DNA from: Rhodothermales bacterium
GTDB taxonomy: Bacteria; Bacteroidota; Rhodothermia; Rhodothermales; ISCAR-4553
Length of the DNA: 41,831 nucleotides
NCBI GenBank assembly: GCA_026984335.1
Contig: JALSSK010000381.1
Span: 1-41,831, forward strand
Reading direction: 5' to 3'
The notes under the pieces were generated by a model, which searched no databases, had not been told where the DNA came from, and was given only the letters and a program-made list of their open reading frames with translations. Positions 1 through 10,731 of this stretch are shown piece by piece. Every line of letters starts with the position of its first letter. Position 1 is the first letter of the stretch. The translations under genes and the position numbers were made by a program.

Positions 1-221
1 ACGGAAAAGCCGGGGCTTCGGATGCGGGCCTCCCAATATACGAGGCCGACGCGGGAATGCGCTCGGTTTCCACCGTGAAGACGCGGACGGGCGAGGAAGC
101 CGCTGTGTTTGCCGCGCCCGTCGTGGATCCCGGACCCGGATGGCGGTATGACACGGGGGTGACGCAACCTGCGCCTAACCTGGCGGGTTCAAGGCTCCCT
201 ACGTCCACCAGCCCCATCGCC

Positions 222-2279
222 ATGCCTCTTTCCGACACCGACCACCGTTTCAGGATCGTCTCCGACTTCGAGCCCACGGGCGATCAGCCGCGCGCCATCG
301 CGGAGCTCACCGAGGGCCTGCGCCGCGGCGATAAATACCAGACGCTCCTCGGCGCGACGGGCACGGGAAAGACCTTCTCCATCAGCCACGTCATCCAGAA
401 CCTGAACCGCCCCACGCTGGTGATGAGCCACAACAAGACGCTCGCCGCCCAGCTCTATGCCGAGTTCACCCAGTTCTTCCCCGACAACGCCGTCGAGTTC
501 TTCATCTCGTACTACGACTATTACCAGCCCGAGGCCTACATCGTCCACTCCGACACGTACATCGAGAAGGACATGGCCATCAACGACCGGATCGACCGGC
601 TGCGGCTGCGGGCCACGAGTTCGCTCATCTCCGGGCGGCCCGACGTGATCGTGGTCGCCTCGGTCTCGTGCATCTACGGCCTCGGCTCGCCCGAAGAATA
701 CCGCTCGCAGATCGTGCAGGTCCGGCAGGGGCAGGAGATCGTCCGCAACGAGCTGCTTCGCGGCCTCGTGCAGATCTATTACAACCGCAACGACCTCGCC
801 TTCGAGCCCGGCGCCTTCCGCGTGCGCGGCGACGTGGTGGACGTCTTCCCGGCATACCTGGAGGACCTCGCCTATCGCATCGCGTTCTGGGGCGACGAGG
901 TGGAGAAGATCAGCGTTTTCGATCCGGTCAGCGGACAGACCCTCCGCGAGGAGGACATGCTCACGATCTACCCGGCCAAAATCTTCGTCACGCCGCCGGA
1001 CCGGATGGAGCGGGCCGTCGCCTCCATCGAGGAGGAGCTTCGCTGGCGGCTGGCCGTGCTTCGCAACGAGGGGCGGGTGGTGGAGGCGCAACGGCTGGAG
1101 CAACGGACGCTCTTCGACCTCGAGATGATGAAAGAGGTGGGCTATTGCGCCGGCATCGAAAACTATTCGCGCCACCTCTCCGGACGCAAACCCGGCGAAC
1201 GGCCCTATTGCCTGTTCGACTATTTCCCCGACGACTTCCTGCTCGTCGTCGATGAGAGCCACGTGACGATCCCGCAGGTGCGCGCCATGTACAACGGCGA
1301 CCGCGCCCGCAAGCTGACGCTCGTCGAGCACGGCTTCCGTCTTCCCTCGGCCCTCGACAACCGCCCGATGACGTTCGAGGAATTCGAGGCGGCGCACCAC
1401 CGCGTCATCTTCGTCAGCGCCACCCCCGGCGACTACGAGCTCGAAAAGAGCGGCGGCGTCTTCGTCGAGCAGGTGATCCGCCCCACCGGCATCCCCGACC
1501 CCGAGGTGGAGGTGCGTCCCACCGAAAACCAGATCGACGACCTCCTCGACGAGATCCGGGAGGTCGTCGAGCGGGGCGCGCGCGTGCTCGTGACCACGCT
1601 CACCAAACGCATGGCCGAGGACCTGACCGACTACCTCGACTCGTTCGGCGTCCGGGTGCGCTATCTCCATTCCGACATCGACGCGCTCCAGCGGGTGGAG
1701 ATCCTCCGCAACCTGCGCCTGGGCGACTTCGACGTGCTCATCGGCGTCAACCTCCTGCGCGAGGGGCTCGACCTGCCCGAGGTGGCGCTCGTGGCCATCC
1801 TCGACGCCGACAAGGAGGGCTTCCTGCGCAGCGACCGCTCGCTCATCCAGACGGCCGGGCGCGCCGCCCGCAACGCCGAGGCGAAGATCATCCTCTACGG
1901 CGACACCGTCACCGGCTCGATGCAGCGCATGATGGACGAGACGAACCGCCGGCGCGCCCTCCAGCTCGCCTACAACGAGGCGCACGGCATCACGCCGAAG
2001 ACCGTCTACAAAAGCCGCGAGCAGATCCTCCGGGGCACCGTCATCGCCGAAGAAAAATACGACGAAGCCGACGGCCCCGGCGCGCATTATTACGCCGGGC
2101 CGGACGCACACGCCGTCATCGCCGACCCCGTCGCCAAATACCTGAGCGACGATCAGAAGCGGGACCTCCTTGCGCAGCTCGAACGCGAAATGCGCGAAGC
2201 CGCCGAAAACCTGGAGTTCGAGCGCGCGGCCGAGCTCCGTGACAGCATGGCCCGGTTGGCGGCTCAAATCAAGAAATGA
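222..2279 (+). CDS. uvrB: UvrABC system protein B (excinuclease ABC subunit B)
   Basis: ORF 57..2279; likely ATG at 222 ([29 protein letters not shown]). Walker [21 protein letters not shown] beta-hairpin, C-terminal UVR motif. Confidence 0.97.
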   Translation: MPLSDTDHRFRIVSDFEPTGDQPRAIAELTEGLRRGDKYQTLLGATGTGKTFSISHVIQNLNRPTLVMSHNKTLAAQLYAEFTQFFPDNAVEFFISYYDYYQPEAYIVHSDTYIEKDMAINDRIDRLRLRATSSLISGRPDVIVVASVSCIYGLGSPEEYRSQIVQVRQGQEIVRNELLRGLVQIYYNRNDLAFEPGAFRVRGDVVDVFPAYLEDLAYRIAFWGDEVEKISVFDPVSGQTLREEDMLTIYPAKIFVTPPDRMERAVASIEEELRWRLAVLRNEGRVVEAQRLEQRTLFDLEMMKEVGYCAGIENYSRHLSGRKPGERPYCLFDYFPDDFLLVVDESHVTIPQVRAMYNGDRARKLTLVEHGFRLPSALDNRPMTFEEFEAAHHRVIFVSATPGDYELEKSGGVFVEQVIRPTGIPDPEVEVRPTENQIDDLLDEIREVVERGARVLVTTLTKRMAEDLTDYLDSFGVRVRYLHSDIDALQRVEILRNLRLGDFDVLIGVNLLREGLDLPEVALVAILDADKEGFLRSDRSLIQTAGRAARNAEAKIILYGDTVTGSMQRMMDETNRRRALQLAYNEAHGITPKTVYKSREQILRGTVIAEEKYDEADGPGAHYYAGPDAHAVIADPVAKYLSDDQKRDLLAQLEREMREAAENLEFERAAELRDSMARLAAQIKK

Positions 2280-2507
2280 GCGGGCGGCAAGCGGCGATTT
2301 CGGGCCTGAGAAAGAAAGGGTTAAGAAAGGATGACCCTTCGCGCATCTTGTTATTTTCCGTTAAAATCGCTATTTACGCAAGATATGTGACCCTTCCCCC
2401 TTCGCCGCCGGCGTTGCCCGCTCAAAGATGTGCCGTTCTAAATGACGGGGACGCCGGGCCACTAAAGAACCGGGCATGAAGCTTGTGCCCCTGTCGCGTA
2501 TTCGATC

Positions 2508-4676
2508 ATGAGCCCTCTACCCATGCCTTCCGGTCTTTTCTCTCGCTCCACGCGCTTCTTTCCCGCCTCCCTGTGGTTCCTGTTCGGGTGGATCGGTGTA
2601 TGGGCCGCGCCCGAAGCCGCCCGGGCCCAGGTTCAGGTGCAGGACATTGCCGTCGAGAGCCGCTTCCAGGGTGACTTCGGCGGGCACTTCGCACGCGGCC
2701 GCGCCCTCGTCGCCGCCGACTTCGACCTCGACGGGCGCATCGACTTCTTCGTCGGCAATCCGGGCGACGAGTCCTTCATCCTGCGCAACGTGCAGCGGGC
2801 CGGGCGCACGCAGTTCCTCGTCACGCAGATCCTGCTCAAAGACGCCCTTGCCTGGGGCGCTTCCACCGCCGACTACGACAACGACGGCGACTACGACCTG
2901 TTCATCACCACCGGCGCCAACGAAGGCATCGGGCTCGACTATCTCTTCAAGAACATGTTCGTGGAGGAAGGGCGTCTTCGGTTCGAGGACGTCTCGGCCG
3001 AAGCCGGCGTCCAGGGCCCGCTCGACGACAACGGCGACCCCATCGAAACCGCCAGCGCCAATGCCGACTGGTGCGACATCGACCACGACGGCGACGTGGA
3101 CCTCTTCGTCAGCGTCAACATCTGGAACGGCACGGGCATGGACGGCCCGGAGATCCTGCAATCGCCCGGCGACGTCGCGCCCGTCCCGCAGAATCTCCTC
3201 GGCTCCTATTCCACCGGGCAAAATCTCCTCTACCGGAACAACGGCGACGGCACGTTCAGCTACATCGCGCCGCTCGTCGGGTTGACCAAAGCCAAAAGCA
3301 CCCGCCACTCCACGTTCGTCGACATCGACAACGACGGCGACTGCGACCTGCTCGAGAACAATTACAACACGTCCAACTTCCTGTGGCGCAACCTGCTCGT
3401 GGAGACCGGCACGCTCCAGTTCGAAGACGTGACGGCGGAGTTTTCGCCCGAGGGCGAGGACCTCTCGTATCCCAAGCTTTCCTTTGTCAGTTGCGCGGCG
3501 GATTTCAACAACGACGGCTGGGAAGACCTGATGCTCTTCATGCGCAATGAGGGGCCGGAACCCGGCAGTCCTTACGATGAAGGGCACGCCCTCTTCCTCA
3601 ACGACGCGGGGACCGGCTTCCGGAACGTGGCCCAGGATGCCGGCATCAACGTCAACTACGTCTCGGCCAAGAACCAGGGCGTCATGGGCAGCCAGATCGG
3701 CGACGTCAATGCCGACGGCGTGCCGGACCTCTACATCGGCAACGGCGGCCCTTCGCAGGGCATGAACGACCAGTTTTTCCTGAGCACGTCCGCCATTGGC
3801 GCGGATCCGGTCTATGAGGACTGGACGGCGAACATCGACTTTGCCGCTCCGGTCAACGCGCGCACGACGGCCAACTACCCCGACTACCCCTACCGCACGC
3901 ACGGCACCGCCTTCGTCGACGTCGACGGAGACGGGCTGCTCGAAGTGGCCGTCGTCAACGGCGGCCCCGCCTTCGACCCCGACGACGACGAGATGCAACA
4001 ACCCAACCGCCTCTTCAAGTTCGAGGGCTGGGACCCCGTCCCCAATTTCTTCAAGGTGCGCCCCGTCGGCGACGGCGTCAACGTGAGCAAGGACGCCATC
4101 GGCGCGCGGGTGAGCCTCCAGGTGGGCTTCGGCGCAGAGCAGTCCTGGAACCTCTACCAGACGCAGCGGGGCGGCAGCTGCTTCTCGGCCCAGAACGGCT
4201 TCGACCTCTTCTTTGGTTTGGGCAATGCCGATCTGATCAAAGAGGTGCAGGTGAACTGGCCCGACGGCACGAGCACGGTGATCTCGGACGGCCTGGCGGT
4301 CAACGACGCCCTCGTGGTGCACTACGACGGCACGGTGGAGCAGGCGACCCCGCGCCGCGTCGCGCCCGAGGCTCCCGCCCGCCTCGACGCCGCGCTTGCC
4401 GCCGGGACGCCGCGCTCTTTCGCCCTCTCGGAGGCGTATCCGAACCCGTTCAACCCATCGACGCGCATCACGTACGCGCTGCCCGAAGCCGCGCACGTGC
4501 GCCTGAAGGTCTACGACACGCTCGGCCGTGAGGTGGCCACGCTGGTCGACGGCCTCACGGCGGCGGGCCGGCACAGCGCCGTCTGGCGCGCCGGCGCCGT
4601 GCCGAGCGGGCTCTACCTCTACCGTCTCGAAGCGGGTTCGTTCAGCCGGACGCGCACCATGCTCCTGCTCAAATGA
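2508..4676 (+). CDS. Secreted FG-GAP/VCBS-repeat protein (CRTAC1/ASPIC-UnbV-like) with T9SS C-terminal sorting domain
   Basis: Signal peptide; repeated DxDxDG motifs (DFDLDGRID, DYDNDGDYDLF, DIDHDGDVDLF, DIDNDGDCDLL); ASPIC/UnbV-like GARVSLQVGF...VQVNWPDGTSTVI; C-terminal AYPNPFNPSTRITYALPEAAHVRLKVYDTLGREV...LPSGLYLYRLEAGSF-type CTD. Confidence 0.92.
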   Translation: MSPLPMPSGLFSRSTRFFPASLWFLFGWIGVWAAPEAARAQVQVQDIAVESRFQGDFGGHFARGRALVAADFDLDGRIDFFVGNPGDESFILRNVQRAGRTQFLVTQILLKDALAWGASTADYDNDGDYDLFITTGANEGIGLDYLFKNMFVEEGRLRFEDVSAEAGVQGPLDDNGDPIETASANADWCDIDHDGDVDLFVSVNIWNGTGMDGPEILQSPGDVAPVPQNLLGSYSTGQNLLYRNNGDGTFSYIAPLVGLTKAKSTRHSTFVDIDNDGDCDLLENNYNTSNFLWRNLLVETGTLQFEDVTAEFSPEGEDLSYPKLSFVSCAADFNNDGWEDLMLFMRNEGPEPGSPYDEGHALFLNDAGTGFRNVAQDAGINVNYVSAKNQGVMGSQIGDVNADGVPDLYIGNGGPSQGMNDQFFLSTSAIGADPVYEDWTANIDFAAPVNARTTANYPDYPYRTHGTAFVDVDGDGLLEVAVVNGGPAFDPDDDEMQQPNRLFKFEGWDPVPNFFKVRPVGDGVNVSKDAIGARVSLQVGFGAEQSWNLYQTQRGGSCFSAQNGFDLFFGLGNADLIKEVQVNWPDGTSTVISDGLAVNDALVVHYDGTVEQATPRRVAPEAPARLDAALAAGTPRSFALSEAYPNPFNPSTRITYALPEAAHVRLKVYDTLGREVATLVDGLTAAGRHSAVWRAGAVPSGLYLYRLEAGSFSRTRTMLLLK

Positions 4677-4737
4677 GCCGCCTCGTCTCGTCGCGTATTC
4701 TTCATGGAGAATGTCGCCGGGCGAACCGGCCTCCGTG

Positions 4738-4769
4738 TTGCGCGTTACTAATGCGGCACTTTATATTTG
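4738..4769 (+). promoter_or_regulatory. Bacteroidota-type promoter (-33 TTG, -7 TAnnTTTG) for tRNA-Ser
   Basis: TTG at 4738-4740, 21-nt spacer, TATATTTG at 4762-4769, about 29 nt before tRNA-Ser. Confidence 0.65.
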
Positions 4770-4797
4770 CCGATCCAACGACGTTGGCAGTCTCTCC

Positions 4798-4887
4798 GGA
4801 GAGGTGGGTGAGTGGCTGAAACCACCGGTTTGCTAAACCGGCGTACCTCTAATCGGGGTACCGAGGGTTCGAATCCCTCCCTCTCCG
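4798..4887 (+). tRNA. tRNA-Ser(GCT)
   Basis: Acceptor GGAGAGG/CCTCTCC, anticodon loop TTGCTAA (GCT), long variable arm, T-arm GAGGG-TTCGAAT-CCCTC, discriminator G. CCA not encoded. Confidence 0.96.
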
Positions 4888-4893
4888 CCGTTC

Positions 4894-4923
4894 AAAAGCC
4901 GGACCCTCGGGTTCGGCTTTTTT
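4894..4923 (+). terminator. Rho-independent terminator after tRNA-Ser
   Basis: AAAAGCCGGACCC-TCG-GGTTCGGCTTTTTTT hairpin followed by T-tract. Confidence 0.85.
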
Positions 4924-5006
4924 ATGCCCGCCCCGCTCGTATGACATAGCATGTTCATCCCGCTCATGCTATACTGCGGCAACAGCTTCTCCCGGAGGAA
5001 CGAGCC

Positions 5007-5561
5007 ATGCACGACGAACCCTTGACCCCGCCCGCCGGATACGACTACCGGACCCGGCAGCTCGACCTGCTCGGCGACCGCGAGCCGCTCGGCGTGCTGG
5101 CCCAGACCCCCGACGTGCTGGCGATGATCGTGGCTGCCTATCCGGGGGACGTGCTCCGGAAACGACCCTTCGCCAACCAGTGGACGCCGTGCGAAATCTT
5201 CGGTCACCTCGTCGACACGGAGTGGGTCTTCGGCTTTCGCATCCGCACCACCCTCCTCGACGAGACCCCGGTGCTCATGCCGGTCGATCAGGATCGATGG
5301 GTGGCCGGGCAACGGCACAACGACACCGACCTGCGCGACCTGCTCAGCCGTTTTCAGATGCTCCGGACGATCAACCTCGACCTGTGGCGCGCGCTCCCGC
5401 CCGAAGCCCTGACGCGGACGGCCCGCCACCGGGAGGCGAACGTGCCGCTCTCTGCCGGGCAGATGCTCCGGATCCTCGCCGGACATGATCTGTATCATCT
5501 GCTTCAGATGAAAAGGTCCATAAAAGCCATCCGAGACGAATCCCTCACGATGGCGCACTAA
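5007..5561 (+). CDS. DinB-family protein (putative metal-dependent hydrolase fold)
   Basis: NQWTPCEIFGHLVDTEWVFGFRIRTTL... and GHDLYHLLQMKR match the DinB/YfiT four-helix pattern with conserved His. Confidence 0.85.
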   Translation: MHDEPLTPPAGYDYRTRQLDLLGDREPLGVLAQTPDVLAMIVAAYPGDVLRKRPFANQWTPCEIFGHLVDTEWVFGFRIRTTLLDETPVLMPVDQDRWVAGQRHNDTDLRDLLSRFQMLRTINLDLWRALPPEALTRTARHREANVPLSAGQMLRILAGHDLYHLLQMKRSIKAIRDESLTMAH

Positions 5562-5684
5562 AACGCATCCCTCGCGCGTTTACCCGCTGTTCGCCCGGCC
5601 CTTTCCCTGCTCCGGCGCGCAACCTTTTCGCTGCTGCGACGCACACCAACCGAGGCTCAATACGACTTCGACAGGGACTCCACG

Positions 5685-6818
5685 ATGCGGAATTTTTGGC
5701 GTGAATACGGCTTGATTGCCTTCCTCATCGTCATCGCCATGGCGGGTTACCTGTTCTATTATCAGGCGCGGGGAGACGTCCTGGCAACCTCCCTGAACAT
5801 GGTCGGTGATCGTCTCATTACGATGGTTCTGGGCGGCGAGCGTGCTTCCGGTCTGATCGATCAATTCAAGACGAACTGGCTCGGCCAGGATGACCACGCG
5901 CGTCCTTCGGACTTTACGCCGGCCGAGGCCGATACGCCCGTTACGGACGAAGCCCTGACGACGAACGGCGGGATCGGGAGCCCGCCGCCCCCCCCGCACT
6001 CTTCGGCGGCCGCCACGCCCGCGCCGACGACGCCTCCCGAACCGACAGCCTCGCCCCTCGCCTCGGCCGGCGCCGGCGACATGAGCGTTTTTGCGGAGGA
6101 GATCCGCCGTGTGTTTCCGGACGATCCCGAACTCCGGCAAAAGCTGAGCGAGCACGTGCACCTGAGCTTTGAGGACGGCCTGCGGATCACCATCGACCCT
6201 GAGGCAAAGCAGCTGATGCGGGAAGAGGACCGGAAGCAGTTCTTCGCGGCGATCCGGAAGCTGGAGCGGCAGAAACGGGCGCTATGGGCAGAGACCCTCG
6301 CCCGCGTCATCCGAAAGCGCGAGGAGGTCCGGCATCACGCCATGGACATGATGCGCGCGGACTCCGGCGCCGCCCGTGAAGCGCCCGACCCGGCGCATCG
6401 GATCGCCATGGGGCAGGTGCAAGAGAGCATCCTCGCGTTTCAGAAAGCGGCCCGGGGGAAAGCCCTCGCCTCCCTGGCGACGCTCCGGCGTCTGGCCATG
6501 CTCCGGCGCGTGCCGCCCGCCACGCACGACTCGATGCGCCTCGCCGTACGGCAAGCCATGAACGAGGTCCTTGCGCGCGCCCGGGCCGCTTCCGGAGAAC
6601 TCGCCCGCCATGCAGGCCGCGAGAGCTTCGACACGGCCATGGAAGCCTATCGGCGTCAACTCGACACCTATCTCGAATCCTATGAGGCGCGCCTGGAATC
6701 CGTTCTCGACTCCCTCGAGACGACGACGGAGGAGCGGGTCGAGGCGCATCCCCGGGTCCCCTTCGCCGCCGTGTATGCGCCGGCTGCCGAACGCAACGGC
6801 CATCCGCGCCCGCTGTGA
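5685..6818 (+). CDS. Hypothetical single-pass membrane-anchored, helix-rich protein
   Basis: N-terminal TM (YGLIAFLIVIAMAGYLFYYQ), Pro/Ala-rich linker, long charged helical C-terminal region; no family recognised. Confidence 0.75.
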   Translation: MRNFWREYGLIAFLIVIAMAGYLFYYQARGDVLATSLNMVGDRLITMVLGGERASGLIDQFKTNWLGQDDHARPSDFTPAEADTPVTDEALTTNGGIGSPPPPPHSSAAATPAPTTPPEPTASPLASAGAGDMSVFAEEIRRVFPDDPELRQKLSEHVHLSFEDGLRITIDPEAKQLMREEDRKQFFAAIRKLERQKRALWAETLARVIRKREEVRHHAMDMMRADSGAAREAPDPAHRIAMGQVQESILAFQKAARGKALASLATLRRLAMLRRVPPATHDSMRLAVRQAMNEVLARARAASGELARHAGRESFDTAMEAYRRQLDTYLESYEARLESVLDSLETTTEERVEAHPRVPFAAVYAPAAERNGHPRPL

Positions 6819-6864
6819 GGGCAAAGGGGGCGCCCGGCGCGAAGGCCTGAAAGCGGTTCCGGGA

Positions 6865-8271
6865 TTACGGGAAAATACCCATTTCAAGGTACGAGACGGC
6901 CACTTTGTCGATGGCGTTGATGAACGCCGCCGTGCGCAGATCCACCCCGTGCCGCTTCCGGAGCTCCCGGATCTCGCCATAGGCGTCGATCATCGTCTCT
7001 TCGAGGCCCGAGTTGACCAGGTCCACCTCGTCGGCGCCGTGGGCCACCTCCTCGAACATCTCCGGGGCGAACCTTTTGCCGGTCACCTGCTCCACGGCGC
7101 GCATGAGTTTCTCATTGATGCTTTGCTCGAAGCGACGGCTCATGCGCCCGAAACGAACGTGCGAGAGGTTGCGCAGCCATTCGAAGTACGAGACCGTCAC
7201 ACCGCCTGCGTTGAGGTACACGTCGGGAATGATGAGGACGTTCTTTTCAAGCAGGATCGCGTCGGCGGCGGCGGTGACGGGCCCGTTGGCGGCTTCTCCG
7301 ATGATCTTCGCCTGGATGCACAGGGCGTTGTCGGAGGTGATCTGCCCTTCGAGCGCTGCCGGGATCAGGATGTCGCACGGCAGTTCGAGCGCGTCGGCGC
7401 TTCGCTCGAGGTTCTGCGCGCCGGGGAAGTCGAGGATCGAGCCCGTTGCCCTGCGGTGCGCCACCACGGCTTCGACGTCGAGCCCCTCGGGGTTATGGAT
7501 GGCGCCTTCATACTCGGCCAGCGCGACGATGGTGGCTCCGCCCTCTTGCATGAACTTGGCGGCGTGGTAGCCGACGTTGCCCAGTCCCTGCACCACCACG
7601 GTCTTGTCGCCGAGGCCCGGCCGGAGGCCGAGGGCGGCCATGTCGTCGGCATAGCTGCACGCCTCGCGAATGCCGAAGAAGACGCCGCGGCCCGTTGCCT
7701 CGGTGCGCCCGCGCACGCCGCCCTGCCCCACGGGCTTGCCCGTCACACAGGCCAGCGCGTCGAGCGTGTCCGAACTGATGGTGTTGTACGTGTCGAGGAT
7801 CCATGCCATCTCGCGCGGGCCGGTGCCGTAGTCCGGCGCGGGCACGTCCACGCCCGGCCCGATGAAGTTCTTCCGGATCAACTCGTACGTGTATCGCCGC
7901 GTGACGCGCTCGATCTCCGCTTCCGAATACTTGCGCCGGTCGATCTTGACGCCCCCCTTGGCTCCTCCGAAAGGCACGTTGACGATGGCGCACTTGTACG
8001 TCATCAGCGAGGCCAGCGCCATCACCTCATCCTCGTTCACCGCCGAGGCGTACCGGATCCCGCCCTTGACCGGCAGCTTGTGATGACTGTGCTCGGCGCG
8101 GTACGCCTGAATCGTGTCGATGGCGCCGTCATCCCGTTTGAGCGGAAAAGTCATATGATAGACGCTGTTGCATATCTTGATCTGACTCAGCAAGCCGACG
8201 GGATGCTTCGTATGCGCAGCCGCCTTTTCGAACATGAGGTCTACCTGCGCGAGAAAGCTTTCATGGGCCAT
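6865..8271 (-). CDS. gdhA: Glu/Leu/Phe/Val dehydrogenase (glutamate dehydrogenase)
   Basis: [59 protein letters not shown] motifs of the GDH family. Confidence 0.95.
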   Translation of the reverse strand: MAHESFLAQVDLMFEKAAAHTKHPVGLLSQIKICNSVYHMTFPLKRDDGAIDTIQAYRAEHSHHKLPVKGGIRYASAVNEDEVMALASLMTYKCAIVNVPFGGAKGGVKIDRRKYSEAEIERVTRRYTYELIRKNFIGPGVDVPAPDYGTGPREMAWILDTYNTISSDTLDALACVTGKPVGQGGVRGRTEATGRGVFFGIREACSYADDMAALGLRPGLGDKTVVVQGLGNVGYHAAKFMQEGGATIVALAEYEGAIHNPEGLDVEAVVAHRRATGSILDFPGAQNLERSADALELPCDILIPAALEGQITSDNALCIQAKIIGEAANGPVTAAADAILLEKNVLIIPDVYLNAGGVTVSYFEWLRNLSHVRFGRMSRRFEQSINEKLMRAVEQVTGKRFAPEMFEEVAHGADEVDLVNSGLEETMIDAYGEIRELRKRHGVDLRTAAFINAIDKVAVSYLEMGIFP

Positions 8272-8460
8272 GAGCGGTTCCTCCTGACGGTGGTTGTTTG
8301 AGCACGTGAGCGATGACGGGGCTTCAAGGGAACATTTATGCCGAAAAGAATACGCACAACCGCCGCGCGATACAAGTCTGTCGCCGCGCGGAACCTCCCC
8401 CCGGCAGAGCGTCTTTCGAAGAAAAGACGGAAACCGGGAACGGAGGGTCCATCATTGCCT

Positions 8461-10719
8461 GTGAGCACGCCTGTGGAGTCGTCCCACGATGCTTTGCGCC
8501 GCCGGCGAAACCTCCTTCCGGCAATCGTGATGGGGCTGTGCGCCGTGTGGAGCGTGACGCCCGCGGTCGCACAGATGCCGGAGCGTTTCGCGGGGAGGGG
8601 CCGGCCCATCATCGGCGTGGCGCTCAGCGGAGGCGGGGCGAAGGGCTTCGCCCACATCGGCGTGCTGAAGGTGCTCGAAGAAGCCGGCGTGCCGGTCGAC
8701 GTGGTGACGGGCACGAGCATGGGCAGCATCGTCGGAGGGCTGTACGCCGTCGGCTATTCGCCTGCGAGCATTGAAGAGATGGTGCTCGAGCAGGACTGGA
8801 ACGCGCTCTTCGGAGACGTGACGTTGCGTCGCCTGCCGCCCATCGACCGGCGCCTGCCGCAGGGGCGCTATGCGCTCACGCTCCCGCTGAGCGGCCGCCG
8901 CGTGCAACTGCCGCGCGGGCTCGTGGCCGGGCAGCAGATCTCCATGCTGCTGACGCGCCTCCTGCTGCCGGTCCGCAACGTGCGCGACTTCCGCGCGTTG
9001 CCTCGCCCGTTCGCCTGTGTGGCCACCGACCTCGAAACGGGGGAGGGCGTCCGCCTCGAACACGGCTTCCTGCCCCGCGCCATCCGCGCCAGCATCGCCA
9101 TCCCGAGCGTCTTCGCTCCCGTCACGTTTCAGGGACGCACCTTCATCGACGGCGGCGTCGTGCGCAACCTGCCCGCCGAGGACGCCCGCGCCCTCGGCGC
9201 CGAGCGGGTCATCTGCGTGGACGTGAGCGACCGCCTGCTGCCTGCCGACAGCCTCCACTCGCTCGTGGAAGTGCTCCGGCAGGTCGCCAATTTTCAGATC
9301 GGCGTCTCGACGCGCATCCAGGAAAACTACTGCGACCTCGTCATCCATCCGGACATGAGCGGCTTCGACAGCTTCAGCTATGACGCCGCGCCGGAGATCA
9401 TACGCCGGGGCGAGGACGCCGCCCGCCTCGCGCGCCGCGCCCTCCCGCCGCTGGCCGCCCCTGCCGCCTCGCCGCCACACCCGCCGCCGCCCGTCCTCCC
9501 CGACTCGCTTCGCATCGACCGCATCGACATCCGAAACCTCTCGCCCGATCTCGAAAAACAGGTGCGCGGGCTGCTCCGCCTCCGCCTCCCCGCCTTCCTC
9601 ACCGTGGACGACATCGAGGAGATCGTCCACAACATCTATGCGCTTCGGCTCTTCGATTACGTGGTCTATCAACTCGACCCCGGCGACGATCCCGGCGGGC
9701 AGACGCTCGTCATCGAGGCCGCCGAAAACCCGGGCGAGCACCTCGGCGTGAGCCTCCGATACGAGACCCACCTCAAGGCTGCCCTCCTCGTGAGCGCGTT
9801 CTTCCGCAACCGACTTCGCTTCGGCTCGCGGCTCGGCGTGGACGTGCGCCTCGGCGAGGTCTTTCGCACGAACCTCGTCTTTGCCTATCCGCTGCGCCGC
9901 CGCCCCGACCTCGACCTGCGCTTCGCCGCGCTCTTCGCCGACGTGCCGTTCGACATCTTCGAGAACAACGTGCGCACGCTCAGCCTCCGCACCGAGTCGC
10001 GGGTGGCCGCCGTCTCGCTCGATCTCGTTCCCGCCCGTCCCCTCTTGCTCTCCGGCGGCCTCCAGGGCGAGTTCTTCAACGCCGACCAGTCCGTGGGCCG
10101 TCTCGACGCGCTCAACCTGCGGCGAGGCCTCCTCGGCGTCAATGTGCTCCTCCTCTTCGACACCTTCGACCACCCGGACTTCCCCACGCGAGGCCTTCAG
10201 TTGACGGCGCTCTCAGCGTTCTTCGACCGGCGGTGGGGGAGCGGCGTGACGTTCTCCCACCACACGCTGCTCGGGCAGGTGCGCGCGCCCCTCACCGGAC
10301 GCCTCACGCTCTTCGGACGCTTCGGGGTCGGGCACAATGCCGGCGCGAACACGCCGCTCCACTACCGCTTCTATCTCGGCGGATCCGGAGTGGGCGGGTC
10401 TTCAGCCTTCGGGCTGTGGCAGGATCGCCAGCTCCCGCTCCTCGGCTTCGAGATCCAGCAACTGGCCGGGCGAAACATGCAGATGGCGGGCCTGGGGCTC
10501 CAGTTCGAGGTGCGAAGCAACCTGTACACCTCGTTCCAGTGGAACGCCGCGCGCGTCCTGGAGCAATGGACGTGGCGGCTCGAGCCTTCAGCCTTCCACG
10601 GCGGCTTCGGACTCCAGTTCGGCGCGAAGACGCTCATCGGTCCGGTGGCGCTCACGATGATGAGCCGTCGTCCCTTTGGCTCCTACGCCTTCAAGATCGA
10701 TGTGGGCTATCGGTTTTGA
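8461..10719 (+). CDS. Patatin-like phospholipase with C-terminal BamA/surface-antigen-type beta-barrel (type Vd/PlpD-like)
   Basis: ORF 8338..10719; GTG at 8461 gives a plausible signal peptide. Patatin motifs SGGGAKG, GTSMGS, DGGVVRN; POTRA-like segment and beta-barrel ending in FKIDVGYRF. Confidence 0.9.
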   Translation: MSTPVESSHDALRRRRNLLPAIVMGLCAVWSVTPAVAQMPERFAGRGRPIIGVALSGGGAKGFAHIGVLKVLEEAGVPVDVVTGTSMGSIVGGLYAVGYSPASIEEMVLEQDWNALFGDVTLRRLPPIDRRLPQGRYALTLPLSGRRVQLPRGLVAGQQISMLLTRLLLPVRNVRDFRALPRPFACVATDLETGEGVRLEHGFLPRAIRASIAIPSVFAPVTFQGRTFIDGGVVRNLPAEDARALGAERVICVDVSDRLLPADSLHSLVEVLRQVANFQIGVSTRIQENYCDLVIHPDMSGFDSFSYDAAPEIIRRGEDAARLARRALPPLAAPAASPPHPPPPVLPDSLRIDRIDIRNLSPDLEKQVRGLLRLRLPAFLTVDDIEEIVHNIYALRLFDYVVYQLDPGDDPGGQTLVIEAAENPGEHLGVSLRYETHLKAALLVSAFFRNRLRFGSRLGVDVRLGEVFRTNLVFAYPLRRRPDLDLRFAALFADVPFDIFENNVRTLSLRTESRVAAVSLDLVPARPLLLSGGLQGEFFNADQSVGRLDALNLRRGLLGVNVLLLFDTFDHPDFPTRGLQLTALSAFFDRRWGSGVTFSHHTLLGQVRAPLTGRLTLFGRFGVGHNAGANTPLHYRFYLGGSGVGGSSAFGLWQDRQLPLLGFEIQQLAGRNMQMAGLGLQFEVRSNLYTSFQWNAARVLEQWTWRLEPSAFHGGFGLQFGAKTLIGPVALTMMSRRPFGSYAFKIDVGYRF

Positions 10720-10731
10720 GGGGCGGCGGCC

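Noticed and set aside
189-2267. 692-aa minus-strand ORF antisense to uvrB
   Set aside because: Mirror ORF from GC-rich codon bias opposite a clear uvrB; low-complexity His/Val/Asp/Glu/Gly-rich protein without recognisable domains.
2517-4574. 685-aa minus-strand ORF antisense to the FG-GAP protein
   Set aside because: Shadow of a GC-rich coding region; repetitive Val/Asp/Glu composition mirrors the DxDxDG repeats on the plus strand.
4752-4770. Possible sigma-54 site (GGCAC...TTGC) before tRNA-Ser
   Set aside because: Spacing between GGCAC and TTGC is 7 nt rather than 5; the TTG/TATATTTG promoter explains the region better.
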